This document shows positions 42,527 to 53,714 of a stretch of DNA of 64,000 bases, piece after piece. The translations under genes were made by a program, and so were the position numbers. The first letter of the stretch is position 1. The number at the start of each line of letters is the position of its first letter. Origin of the DNA: Pocillopora verrucosa (taxonomy: Eukaryota; Cnidaria; Anthozoa; Scleractinia; Pocilloporidae); NCBI RefSeq assembly GCF_036669915.1, contig NC_089318.1, positions 20,354,405 through 20,418,404 of the forward strand, in the 5' to 3' direction. The notes under the pieces were generated by a model. That model saw only the letters and a program-made list of their open reading frames with translations. It searched no databases and had not been told where the DNA came from.

Positions 42527-43356
42527 CCTTTCTAACAGTGGCGGTTACAGCATGTAGGTAGCAGAAATAATGAAATATTTATGATTCCGATAAAGTAAAT
42601 ACAAGCACGCTTGCCGGTTCGAAAGCGAAAGACGCGATAATATGACGTTAATATTGGTAGTTGCTGCTTCTAGGCAAATTTTCTTTTCTCGAATGACTTT
42701 TTTCTCAGAAACATCGTTATAGTGTAATCTTCAGACCCGAAACAGTACCTCCAAATAGTAAAAATGTTTTCAGTCACATTAGCATTTAAGCAAATTTACA
42801 TTAGTCAACAGACTTTATCAATCTTATAGGTCAGCATTGAGCACACGTCACGCACTTGATAGAGTGTCGAAATTGTGTTCCATTTGCCCTTTATGTCCTG
42901 TTTTGTTAAAGTCGTCATGCCTGCAATAGTTGACAAGCGTCCATTCAGTAATCCAAATTAAAAGCTTTGCGATCGCCGGAAAAGATTCTGTCACCTTAAA
43001 GGCGCAGGAAAAAAAGATTGATGGAGTGATATCTTCAACTATCGCTCTAAGGGATTAGAAATGTTGAAGTGTCTTCCAATTTTCTGGATTCAACATTCTG
43101 CAACTTCGGGATATTTTCTTAATTTCAGTCTTTGAGGAGCTTTAAAAAATTTAAAAAATTTTGTAGACATTTAAAAGTGTAAAGTAAATTTTGCAATTTT
43201 CTGACGATGGATTCAGAAGTAATGGCGTGATTTTGAATACATTCAGTAAAGCCTCTCTGGATTGCACGATTCCATGGACGTCTTATTGAACAAATGCTCA
43301 ACAATGAAACTCTTAGGCCTGTTCCAAATGTCGTGCTATACATCCTCGTATAGAGT

Positions 43357-44442
43357 CTATTTCAGCTCATTCCGCTGGTCATCCGGTGGAAGGCTCATAC
43401 AATCCAGCCAAAGGCGACCATATTTTTGGTAGAGTTCGGCCCAATCCTCCGGCGAGTCGTAGTTTTGAAACAAAAACTCGCTGCGTTCAAGGTATTCAAA
43501 GAGCCGAGGTTTTCTCTTTCCTACGTCAGCCACAAGTAAAAAGTAAGCTTTTGCCATCAGAATATTCGAATTAAGTACATGACACGTTTTGTTTTTGTCT
43601 GATTGTATAACTGAGGTAAACACACTCTTGCTCTTTTAGACTCTTTCCGATCCTCTATTTTTAAGGCCAACTGCAAGTCAGGTTTATTTCCATTGGCACA
43701 ACGTTGAAGCAACGATGTGACTGAATGCTCGTGTTCGTTAAATTGTCCATTGACAGAAAAGTAGAGATGGTAAGTTTTGAGCTCGGTGAAGAATTAAGAA
43801 AGATGTTTTTTCGTCTTGTAACGAGCGTGGGACAAAGAAAAATTCTGAGTCCCCATGAGGAATCGAACCTCAGACCTTCGGATTTACAGCACCGGAGCAC
43901 AAATCCGAAGGTTTAAGGTTCGATTCCTCATGGGGACTCAAAATGTTTCTTTGTCTCAAGCTCGTGACAAGACGAAAAAACATCTTTTTGAAATTGTCCA
44001 TTGTTTTACAAAATCTCAAGTTTTACCAAGATTCTCTCGCATTGTGGTCCTTTGAGATACCCTTGTTTCTTGATTAAGGGCATCGGTTTTTCCACACCTG
44101 AGGAAACAATTCCCTTGAGTCTGCCTTTCGGCAATGGACTTGTGCTTCTTTAGAAAGCCTTTCTTGGCCACAGCAAGGATCATTTTTTCCTTGTTCTATG
44201 CTTGACTGACCGACCAGTACGACGCGGGAGCTTGAGACCATTAACGTCAAAGATTGGTGTGTGCTTTAGATCTTTCCTCAGAGACAATTGAGACTGAATT
44301 ATCGGAACGAATCCCAGATAGCGAGCCTTTCATGTCGGTGCAAATTGTCTGTCCATGGTCTGTGCACTCTTTTGCAATTTCTTTAGCGTTGCTATAACTG
44401 AACGCCAACGCTTTCAGGCGCATTTCTTGTTTGGTCGTCCAT
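43357..44442 (-). pseudogene. Array protein pseudogene P (G-type, SINE-disrupted)
   Basis: The start equivalent is at 44442 (MDDQT). The N-terminal region with the motif (around 44200-44250), the linker and the central helices to SPEDWAELYQKYGRLWLDCMS can be followed, but with frame breaks. The C-terminal half is deleted beyond 43357. A 238-bp foldback element (43753-43990) with a 13-bp target duplication interrupts the helical region. Its promoter block keeps CCAAT and CRE, but the octamer and kappaB positions are degraded. Confidence 0.82.
43740..44003. mobile_element. tRNA-centred foldback/SINE element with 13-bp TSD
   Basis: AAATTGTCCATTG at 43740-43752 and again at 43991-44003 flanks a 238-bp insert. 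The insert is an inverted repeat: AGTCCCCATGAGGAATCGAA, then CCTTCGGATTT, a 15-base centre (ACAGCACCGGAGCAC), then the reverse complement. Arms end with the common CGTGGGACAAAG/CTTTGTCTCAAGC tails. The centre and inner arms are a tRNA-like head. The TSD length points to LINE-type target-primed insertion rather than a cut-and-paste transposon. Confidence 0.85.
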
Positions 44443-45558
44443 GTTTGTTCAAGAGTAATAATTCCTTGTCTTTAGCGTTGTATCGTTGGACTGATGATTT
44501 TGAACCAGTGAAATTTAAGGTATATGCGGATTACCTCCTACCAGAAGATAGAGATATTTCTCCGAAGACGTCGTATGCTCTGTTTCGGTGATGAAGTTTG
44601 TTTATGTTCTTCCTTGATAGCACTATAAAGATGTTCTGTTCCGGTTAATAAGAGCCAGAGTTTCTAGTAGCTTTAACCGTGAAAAAGGGTCTACTTCGAG
44701 AGAATCTCAAGAATTATTTAAAATAATGCCATGTTTTCGTTTTGTTAAGTAAAGGATGATACGTACATTGCCCTGCTTTTTTTTTTTTTTAACTTAGAGA
44801 GACGAATGACATGTTTATTGATGATACCAGTCATTCTGATGTTTTCTATAAACTTAAACCAATATGTTTACTATAAGGAAAAGTCTCTGGATATTTTAAC
44901 CATAACCATGCATTACGTCAGTTATTGAGAAGCCCGCAGAGGGTAGCAATATAATTAAGAGAAATGGCAATCCCTAAGTCAAGATAATCATGTTTATCGG
45001 CATTTACATCATGCACGGCTAGCTGCAATGCCAACGCAGATTGAATTTTTTTCTTTTTTGCCCAGTATTTTAATTATTTCAATTAGTGGGTTTAATTCTG
45101 AGTTATATCTATAAGCCACACTTTAGCTTTCTCGGCTGTTTCTATGGTCGGATGGTATAATGGCTGACGATAAAGCCATAAATATACAAAAAGTGCTCAT
45201 CTTTTTAGAAATATGCATGATGTTACTGTCATTGTTCACCTGACCCTGAGCACGATTGGTATTGAAATAGTAATTTCTCACACATTATAGACGAACACTT
45301 GTTCCTTGTCGAAAAAATTATCACCGACCATTATTCAAATTGTAGTGAAAAGGAAGCAGGCGAATAGATAAAATAGAGTAAATAATGAAAAAAAGTAAAT
45401 ACACAAACGGTCAATAGAACGAGAAAAACAGGTAAAGTTGCTGTGTTTCCACCACAGAGTATGTCTTATACTTAGTAAAGATATAACATTCTTTCGATCT
45501 TATTTCATTAAATTGTGATACTTATTCAATCCTTTTCAAGTTTATAATCTCGTGCTCT
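44443..45558. other. Upstream of pseudogene P and 3' flank of pseudogene Q
   Basis: Contains the decayed promoter block at about 44830-44930, the fossil C-terminal remnant at 45050-45165, and common 3'-flank sequence. No gene seen. Confidence 0.55.
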
Positions 45559-46994
45559 TTACTCGGTGCCGCTACAGCAGCTTTCACCATGGGTATCTTC
45601 TATTTTCATGATAGTAACTTCTTTCGTAACCTCGAGCTTTACGTCAAGAAACTGGATCCTTTCTTGAAGAGTGACTAATTCAGTGTTAAATCTATTCGAG
45701 GAAGCGAGCTGAAAAGCCTCCTTGGCCGTTTCTTTGGCCAATTGGTATAATCTCTGACGATGGAATTGATCAGATCGAGTTTTTAAGAGCTGTACTTGTG
45801 TTCCCGTGGGTATACTCTCACCAAGTCTATACTGAACAAAATCAAGGTGTTCTATGGCTTCCTTAATATCACTGGGAGCGATTTCTTTTTCTTGGGTGCG
45901 CGTGGCAGTTGAACTGCAGTCTAACAGCAGTGCTGCTAATCCGAGATGACAATACGTTTGTTTCTTTATCTGAACTCTCGGTCGTTTATCCCTTTGGCAG
46001 AAAGAGACAGCTTGCTCATAGTAATATTTTGCTTTATCCCGAGCAGTCCATCGCGCCTGCGCATTCCTCAGGTCATCAGGGATGATGCTCATATACTTCA
46101 ACCAAACGCATCCGTAGTTGTAATACAGCTCGGCCCAGTCGTCTGGTGAATCGTGATTTTGCAGAAGAAACTCGCTGCGTTGAAGTAACTCAAATAGCGG
46201 GGATAACGTCACCGACTTTCTATTTGTGTAGTCTGCTACAAGTGAAAAATAGGCTATTGCCGTTAAAATACCAAGATTCGTAACATCGCAATTTTGCGTT
46301 TGTTCTAATTGTATGACTGAGGTAAACATAGACTTGCTCTCCTTAGACTCTTTCCGATAAGAAAAGGCCACTCCTCGCTCTATTTTTAAGGCCAACTCCA
46401 TGTCAAGTTCATTTCCATTGGTACAACGTTGAAGCATCGATGTGACTAAGTGCTCGTGTTCGTTAAATTGTCCATTGTCTTGCAAAATCTCAAGCTTTTC
46501 CAGGATTCTCTCGCATTCTGGTCCTTTGAGATACCCTTGTTTCTTGATTAAGGGCGTCGGGTTTTCAATACTGGAGGAAATAATTCTACCTGAGTCATCC
46601 TGTCGGCAATGGGCTTTGTTTGAAGTTGGCAGGCTACCAATTCCGCTGGTCGGTTGTGTTGGTCCAGAAGGCTGCCCTTTGTCGTTAGAGCAGATTCTGA
46701 TTGTACTTAACCCCCGTTGGCACGTTTTGTTTGCTGATTAAGCAAAGTGTGCTCCTGGTAAGGCTGCTGTTGTTTGGCGAGTGATTGTTGGACTATGACC
46801 ACGCTCTTACTTTGGATCCTTAACTTCAAATTTCTTAGTTCTGTGGCCTTAGTAGAAACTGAGATTAAATTTTCGGAATATTTGTTTGCATCGTTACCAG
46901 ATTCACGTTTTCTTCGTTCCGGTTCCATCGGTAGGATTTCAACGGTTTCGTTCGATGTACACTGTTCTGTAGACTACTTCTCATCACCACTCAT
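45559..46994 (-). pseudogene. Array protein pseudogene Q (H-type with G-type middle)
   Basis: The C-terminal 308 codons (45559-46485) are open and mostly normal (SPDDWAELYYNYGCVWLKYMS, tail GESCCSGTE). The segment at about 46490-46620 is G-type; from about 46620 upstream it is H-type again, with VIVQQSLAKQQQ. Lesions: the sixth or seventh codon after ATG (46994) is TAG where copy T has Gln, and frame breaks occur near 46490 and 46620-46710. The H-type upstream region has been deleted right up to the start. Confidence 0.8.
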
Positions 46995-47530
46995 CGTGAA
47001 TATATTCTTCCTCCGGATAAAGTTTATGCAAATTTACATTCATCAACAGACACAATTGATCTTATAATTCAGCATTAGAGTATCGAAACTTGTCTTGTGT
47101 TTCCTTTGCCCTTTACATCCCCTTTTGTTATCGTCGTCATGACTGCAATCATTGACAAGCAACCATTCAGGAACCCAAATTAAAAACTTTGCCATCGTCG
47201 GGATTAGGGATTGGAAATGTTAAAATGTTTTTCAATTTTCTGAATTCAAGCAACTGCTGGATATTTTCTTAGTTTCAGTCTTTGAGGAGCTTAAACACAT
47301 TCACATCAAGTTTTGGAGACATTTTAAAAGTGTAAAGTAAATTTTGCAATTTTCTAACGATGGATTTGGAAATAATGGCGCGATTTTTAATACATTCAGT
47401 AAAACCTCTCTGGATTGCATGATTTCACGAAAGTCTCATTAAACAACTGCTTAACAATGAAACTATAACACCAGTCGACAGTTCATGTCAGTTTAATTAG
47501 CGTGATGTTGATTTTAATCGGCCAATTCCT

Positions 47531-48881
47531 ATTCACTACATCAGGTTTCGCTACTTGATTGTTCGAGTTCTTTAGAAACAACTGGCTTGAATTTTTCAAT
47601 ATTATCGTCGAGAAACGTTATACGTCCTCGTGGAGGGTCTAATTTGGTGATAAATTTATTGGAGGACGCGCAATGAAGAGCCTTATCAGCTCTCTCCTTT
47701 GCAAGTTACAGAAATTCTTGATGATGAAACTGATCCCATCATATTTTTAAGAGCTGTATCGATCCCTGTGCCTGCGGGGACACTGTCACCAAGGTCATGC
47801 TGAATGAAATTGAGGTGTTTTTCAGCTTCTTTCATGTCACTTAAGGGAATAACTTTCGCTTGGGTTCGCACGGCAGTTGAAACACAGTCTAGGAGTGATG
47901 TTGCAAGACTGAGATGATTGTACGTTTTCCTTTTGATCTGAATCTTTACTTGATAATCCTTTTGGCTGTAAGAGATATCTTGCTCAAAATAGTGTCCTGC
48001 ATTTTCTTTGGCGGTTCTACGTGCCGGTGCATTCCTCTGGTCATCCGATATTAGGCTCATGCAATCCAACCAAAGGCGACCGTATTTTTGGTAGAGTTCG
48101 GCCCAATCCTCCGGCGAGTCGTAGTTTTGAAACAAAAACTCGCTGCGTTCAAGGTATTCAGAGAGCCGAGATTTTCTTTTTCTTATCTCCGTCTTAAAGC
48201 CGCAAGTAAAAAGTAAGCTTTTGCCATCTGAATATTCGAATTATGTACATGACACGTTTTGTTTTTGTCTGATTGTATGACTGAGTTCTGAGGTCTACTC
48301 TTACTCTTTTTTTACTCATTCCGATAAGAAAAGGCCACTTCTCGCTCTATTTTTAGGGCCAACTCCATTTCAGGTTCATTTCCTATTGGAACAACGTTGA
48401 AGCGATGATGTGACCGAGTTGTTCGTGTTCATTAAATTGTCCATTGTCTTGCAAAATCTCACTAGTTTTCCAGGATTCTCTCGCATTGTGGTCCTTTGAG
48501 ATACCCTTGTTTCTTGATTAAGGGCATCGGGTTATCATTACTGGAGGAAACAGTTCCACCTGAGTCTGCCTTTTGGCAATGGGCTTGTCTAGAAAGCATT
48601 TTTGGCCACAGCAATGATCATTTTCTATTTGTTCTATACTTGACTGACTGACGGACTAGTACGACACTGAAGCTTGAGACCATTAACGTCAAAGATTTGG
48701 TGTGAGCTTTAGATCTTTCTTCGGAGACAATCGAGGCTGAATTATTGGAAGGAAACCTAGATGGCGAGTCTTTCATTTCTGTGCAAGTTGCCTGCCCATG
48801 GTCTATGCGCTCTTTTGTAATTTATTCAGCGTTGCTAAAAACGCCAACGGTTACAGGCGTATTTCTTAGTTGGTCGTCCAT
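47531..48881 (-). pseudogene. Array protein pseudogene R (G-type)
   Basis: Recognisable from the start equivalent at 48881 (MDDQLRNTPV) to SSSET at 47535, where an early TGA truncates the tail. Multiple frame breaks affect the N-terminal motif (VVLVRQS-like, Gly lost), the central helices (48190-48500) and the QLLK region. The longest open piece (47686-48135) has SPEDWAELYQKYGRLWLDCMS. The promoter block has lost the whole kappaB section (about 49300). Confidence 0.82.
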
Positions 48882-49560
48882 GTTTGTTCAAGAGTAATAA
48901 TTCCTTGTTTTCAGCCTTGTATCGTTGGACTGGTGATTTAAACCAGTGTAATTTAAGGTAGATGGGGATTACCTCCCATCAGACGATAGAGATATTTTTT
49001 CGAAGACGTCAAGTACTCTGTTTCAGTAATGAAGTTTGTTTACGTTCTTCCGTGATAGCACTGTAAAGATATTCTGTTCCGGTTAATAAAAGCCAGAGTT
49101 TCTTGTAGCTTTAACTGCGAAAAAAGGTTTACGTCGAGAGAATCCCAAGAATTAGTTTAAGTTAAGCCATGTTTTCGTTTTGTTAAGAAAAAAAATGATA
49201 CGTACATTGCCCTGCGTTTATTTTAATTTAGAGAGACGAATGATATGTCAATTTATGATACCAGTCATTCTGATGTTTGCTATAAATTCTAACCAATGAG
49301 TTTACTCTCCATTGCGTCAGTTATTGAGAAACCTGCAGAGGGTAGCAACATAACCAAGAGAAATGGTAATCCCCCAAGTCACGATGATTATCTCCATCCA
49401 TATTTCCATCACGCACGGCTAGCTGCAATACTAACGCAATTGAATCTTTTTAGTTTCTTTCCCAGTTTTCCGATTATTTCTATTAGAGGGTTTGATTCTA
49501 AGTTACATCTGTACGAGGAAGCCACGGTTGCTTCTGGCTATGGCTATTTTTTTTTTTTTG
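48882..49560. other. Upstream of pseudogene R
   Basis: Promoter block without its kappaB site, CCAAT retained near 49280, GCGTCA at about 49313, and the first part of the fossil C-terminal remnant (49430-49530). A T-run marks 49548-49559. Confidence 0.5.
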
Positions 49561-49930
49561 ACAGCGGACGCTGAGCTGAGCGGACGCATATTTCTCGCTC
49601 TGTGTTATTTCATTCTATTAAGTTTCCCTAATTATGACTGGTAAAGAAAACCAACTAAAAAAAGAAAATCAGCAGTTAAGGAATGAAATTGAAGATCTCA
49701 AGAAGCAACTGGATAAATTGACTGAGGAAATTGGACATCGACGTGAAGAAATCAATCATGATGCTGGCATCGAACATGGCGGCGACACTGTGGGCAAAAA
49801 ACGATCAGTTGAGTTTGTTTCAGCTCAATGCGATGATTTTGAAGCGTTTAAAAAGTACGCATCGAAAGAACTGAAGCGTTTAAGCTCAAGGCTAAATGTA
49901 ATTTCAGATGCTTGCGATAGAATCTCTAGG
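49560..49930 (+). mobile_element. 5' end of a retroelement with coiled-coil ORF1-like frame
   Basis: An insertion within the fossil remnant. The flanks share an imperfect 19-bp duplication ending GAGGAAGCCAC (about 49507-49525 and 49922-49940). The insert carries an ATG at 49634 and a frame MTGKENQLKKENQQLRNEIE with a heptad-rich coiled coil (to about residue 40), then FEAFKKYASKELKRLSSRL. This looks like the N-terminus of a LINE ORF1-type protein; it then runs into host sequence and stops at 49981. The element lacks a 3' end, which is odd for a LINE. Confidence 0.55.
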
Positions 49931-49981
49931 AGGAAGCCACACTTTAGACTCCTCGGCTGTTTCTGTGGTCAGGTAGCATAA

Positions 49982-50389
49982 TGGCTGACAATAAAACAAT
50001 AAATATATGAAAAAGTGCTGATCTTTTAGAAATATGCATGATATTACTGTCATTGTTCACTTGACCCTGGGCACGATTGAAATTGAAATAGTAATTTCGC
50101 TGTCACACATTAGAGACGAACACTTGCATTTGTTCCTTGACGGGAAAATTATCACCGACCATTATTCAAATTGTAGTGAAAAGAAAGCAGGCGAATAGAT
50201 AAAATAGAATAAATAATGAAAAAAAGTAAATACGCAACAGGGCAAAAGAATATAAAAACAAGCAGAGTAAATGTGTTACAACCACTGAGTATGTCATATA
50301 CTCAGTAAAGCTGATAATATTCTTTCGATCTTATAGCATTTAATTGTGATACTTATTCAATCCTCTTCAAGTTTATAATCTCGTGATAT
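49982..50389. other. 3' flank of copy S
   Basis: Common H-type 3' flank, AT-rich, no gene seen. Confidence 0.55.
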
Positions 50390-51832
50390 TTAATCGGTGC
50401 CACTATAACAGCTTTCACTAGGGCCATCTTCTATTTCCATGATAGCAACCTCTTTGGCAACCTCAAGCTTTACATCAAGAAACTGGATTCTTTCTTGAAG
50501 AGTGTCTAATTCAGTGTTAAATCTATTCGAGGAAGCGAGCTGAAAAGCGTCCTCGGCCGTTTCTTTGGCCAGTTGGTATAATCTCTGACGATAGAATTGA
50601 TCAGATCGAAATTTTAAGAGCTGTACCTGTGTTCCCGTGGGTACACCCCCATCAAGTCTATACTGAACAAAATCAAGGTGTTCTTTGGCTTTCATAATAT
50701 CACTGGGTGCGATTTCTTTTTCTTGGGTGCGCGCGGCAGTTGAACTGCAGTCTAACAGCAGTGCTGCTAGTTTGAGATGACAATACGTTTGTTTTTTTAC
50801 CTGAACTCTCAGTCGTTTATCTCTTTGGCAGAAAGAGACAGCCTGCTCATAGTAATATTTTGCTTTATCCCGAGCGGTCTCTCGCGCCTGCGCATTTCTC
50901 AGGTCATCAGGGATAATGCTCATGTACGTCAACCAAACGCATCCGTAGTTGTAGTACAGCTCGGCCCAGTCTTCTGGCGAATCGTGATTTTGCAGAAGAA
51001 ACTCACTGCGTCGAAGAAATTCAAAGAGCGGGGATAACTTCACCGAGTATCTATCGGTGTAGTCAGCTACAAGTGCAAAATAGGCTCTTGCCGTTAAAAT
51101 ACTACGATTCGTAACATCGCAATTTTGTGATTGTTCTGATTTTATGACTGAGGTAAACATACTCTTACTCTTTTTAGACTCTTTCTGATAAGTAAAGGCC
51201 ACTCCTCGCTCTATTTTTAAGGCCAACTCCAAGTCAGGTTCAATTCCATTGGCACAACGTTGAAGCAACGTTGTGACTAAGTACTCGTGTTCGTTAAAAT
51301 GTCCATTATCTTGCAAAATCTCAAGTCTTTTCAGAATTCTCTCGCATTGTGCTCCTCTGAGATACCCTTGTTTCTTGATTAAGGGCATCGGTTTTTCAAC
51401 ACTGGAGGAAACAATTCCACCTGAGTCTGCCTTTCGGCAATGGGCTTCGTTTGGAGTTTGAAGTTGGCAGGCTACCAACTTTAATGGTCGCTTGTGTTGG
51501 TCTAGCAGGTTGCCCTTTGTCTTTGGAGTAGAGTATGATTGTACTTCACCCCCGTTGCCACGTTTTGTTTCCCGTTTATGAAAGCTGCACTCCCAGTTAA
51601 ACTGCAGCTGTTTGGCGGGTGATTGTTGGACTATGACTAGAGTGTTATTTTGGATCCTTAATTTCAAATTTCTTGGTTCTGTGGTCTTGTCAGAAACTGA
51701 GATTGAATTCTGAGAATATGTGCTTGCATCGTCACCACCCTCACGTCTTCTTCGTTCCGGTTCCATCGGTAGCACTTCAGTGGTTTTGTTCGATGAACGC
51801 TGCTCTGTGGACTGTATCTCATTACTACCCAT
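50390..51832 (-). CDS. RHIM-like/helical-repeat array protein, copy S (mosaic)
   Basis: Intact frame of 480 codons from ATG at 51832 (MGSNEIQSTEQ, the family start); an ATG-less extension of 33 codons upstream is open but is not supported by relatives. The N-terminal motif is NNTLVIVQ69QSPAKQ (H-type). Residues from about 137 to 230 (NEAHCRKADSGGIVSSSVEK to VAFTYQKESKKSKSMF) are G-type; the rest is H-type, with SPEDWAELYYNYGCVWLTYMS and tail PSESCYSGTD. The same mosaic structure occurs in pseudogene N, so the conversion event predates their duplication. Confidence 0.85.
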   Translation of the reverse strand: MGSNEIQSTEQRSSNKTTEVLPMEPERRRREGGDDASTYSQNSISVSDKTTEPRNLKLRIQNNTLVIVQQSPAKQLQFNWECSFHKRETKRGNGGEVQSYSTPKTKGNLLDQHKRPLKLVACQLQTPNEAHCRKADSGGIVSSSVEKPMPLIKKQGYLRGAQCERILKRLEILQDNGHFNEHEYLVTTLLQRCANGIEPDLELALKIERGVAFTYQKESKKSKSMFTSVIKSEQSQNCDVTNRSILTARAYFALVADYTDRYSVKLSPLFEFLRRSEFLLQNHDSPEDWAELYYNYGCVWLTYMSIIPDDLRNAQARETARDKAKYYYEQAVSFCQRDKRLRVQVKKQTYCHLKLAALLLDCSSTAARTQEKEIAPSDIMKAKEHLDFVQYRLDGGVPTGTQVQLLKFRSDQFYRQRLYQLAKETAEDAFQLASSNRFNTELDTLQERIQFLDVKLEVAKEVAIMEIEDGPSESCYSGTD

Positions 51833-52029
51833 CGTAAACAAATAATTTCTTCTCGCTCTTCCGTTTCTCGCAGTTTCTCTCTTTATACCGAATACGACAC
51901 CAAATCTGTGAGACTTTTTGAAGGAAGACAAGGCGCTTTGATTGAGTTGTTTACAATGACAGACAGGTTTGAATTCAAGCCATCGTTTCTTTCTTTAATC
52001 TCGTCGACACAAAGAGGTCCTCAGCTGAT

Positions 52030-52545
52030 TTAGCTGGTACTGTCGATCAGGGATCGAACATTGCCTGATCGGAAAAGAAAGCGAAGAAATCTTTCCCTTC
52101 ACTGAACAATGTCTTCGCTTTAAGAAGACCGACTTTTACTTTTAATATCACCAACTTATGTAAACAAAAAGCCCAAATTACGGTTTGCTTCAATTTCAGG
52201 CGTGAATTTGCATAATCTTTCATGGGCGAAATTTTTTGAATTTCAAAGGTCAAAACCATTTTCTATGCTACATCTGCTTTATCTTTATCCACTTACCAAA
52301 GAAATCTTTCCAAATTACAGATACACCACAAAAGGTAGTTCACTTCGAATTTCAAGTTGTTCAGACCACATCCAAACAGGTTTTACAACACAGCTTCCAT
52401 CTCAGACTCCCAGTGGAACGTGACGTAAAATACGTCACGCGTTACTAGGTAACAGTGCTCATACATATGCTCGAACCCCACTCAAGTGGGGTTCGCAGAA
52501 TTACACACTTTGCCCGTGTTGCAGTCGTCATGAGTTCCAAGAAAG
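52030..52545. other. Unique insert with a cluster of hairpins
   Basis: Sequence not found in the other H-type upstream copies. Near its right end are three inverted repeats in 77 bp: CGTGACGTA-AAA-TACGTCACG (52419-52439), GTTAC-TAG-GTAAC (52441-52453) and CGAACCCCACT-CA-AGTGGGGTTCG (52472-52495). The rest has no supportable gene. Confidence 0.6.
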
Positions 52546-53019
52546 TATTGCAATTACGCTTGCCAGTTCGAAAGGGAAAGACGCGTAACTTGACTTAAAT
52601 AGTATTAGTTGCTACTTCTAGACAAATTGTCTTTTCTCGAATGACTGTTTATCTACAAACATTGTTATAGTGTAATCTTCAGACACGACATGGCACCTCC
52701 AAGTAACAGTTTATGCAAATTTACATTCATCAACAGACACGATCGATCTTCAACTCAGCATTAAGCACAAGTCACGCACGTGATAAAGTACCGAAACTTG
52801 CCACGTGTCCCCTTGGCCCTTTACTTCCTTCAATCATTGACAAGCGTCCATTCAGTAACCCAAATTAAAAACTTTGCGATCGTCATGCGCGATTTTGAAT
52901 ATATTCAGTACAGGCTCTCTGGACTGCATGATTTCACGGATGTCTTATTAAACTCCCTGGTTCATAATTGGCACTAGATGCTGATAACGCGCTGTGGAGT
53001 AGATCTCACGAATTAAACC

Positions 53020-53185
53020 CATGAGCGTGGGACAAAGAAAAAATTCTGAGTCCCAATGAGGAATCTAACACGCGTCTTGCATACTGCTCGGAAACAGAAT
53101 TATTTTTTTGTCCCACGCTCGTGAAAAGACGAAAGACATCCTTCTCTATTTCTTTACCAAGCTCAAAACTTACATCTCTCTTATT
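53020..53185. mobile_element. Foldback/SINE-related element, partial
   Basis: ATGAGCGTGGGACAAAGAAA and CTTTTTTTTTGTCCCACGCTCGTG-type arms are inverted around a tRNA-like centre. It corresponds to 19740-19880 and 61500-61640 before the other DGLUCY copies. Confidence 0.55.
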
Positions 53186-53189
53186 TTAT

Positions 53190-53605
53190 AATATATTAAT
53201 ATTTATATAGCGCCGATATCAATATTGCTATTTTCATCAGTGCTTAAAAATAAAAATATTTCAAAACTACTTAGACTATATAAATCGTAAAAAAACCCGC
53301 GTAAAACCTAATAAAAACGAGATTAAAAAGCACATAAAATCACAAAAAGCTTTCTGAAATAAAAATGTATTGAGTGTCTTTTAATAAGATGCTAATGAAG
53401 GGCTACTCCTAATCGCATAGGGCAATAAATTCCATGGTTGAGGAGCAGCAGCAGCAAAAGATCGATCTCCTAACGTTGTTAAAGTCTTGAATTTCACAGG
53501 GTTTAGAAGCATTTCATCACAATCGGAGCGTAACTTGTATTTACATGCTTCTTAAAGACTATTTAGTTCTGGAAGATAAAATGGCGCTGAGCCATTGATA
53601 GCCCT
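53190..53605 (-). mobile_element. LINE 3' fragment (CR1/Rex-like reverse transcriptase C-terminus)
   Basis: The minus strand reads LGDRSFAAAAPQPWNLLPYA followed by IRSSPSLASYKKTLNTFLF, the typical C-terminal end of CR1/Rex-group LINE polyproteins, then a stop and an AT-rich 3' UTR. It is 5'-truncated and inserted between the foldback element and the tRNA-like head that precede DGLUCY copy 2; copies 1 and 3 lack it. Confidence 0.75.
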
Positions 53606-53714
53606 ATACGTTAACAATTTATATTACAAACATGACGCTATCGACATTGTTGATCCTAGCAGAATGCACGACGCGTGTCATATAAACTTCGCAATAGACC
53701 TCGCTCACCTTAGT

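Noticed and set aside
51833-51931. 33-codon N-terminal extension of copy S
   Set aside because: Open by chance; the ATG at 51832 matches the family start and relatives have stops or no homology upstream.
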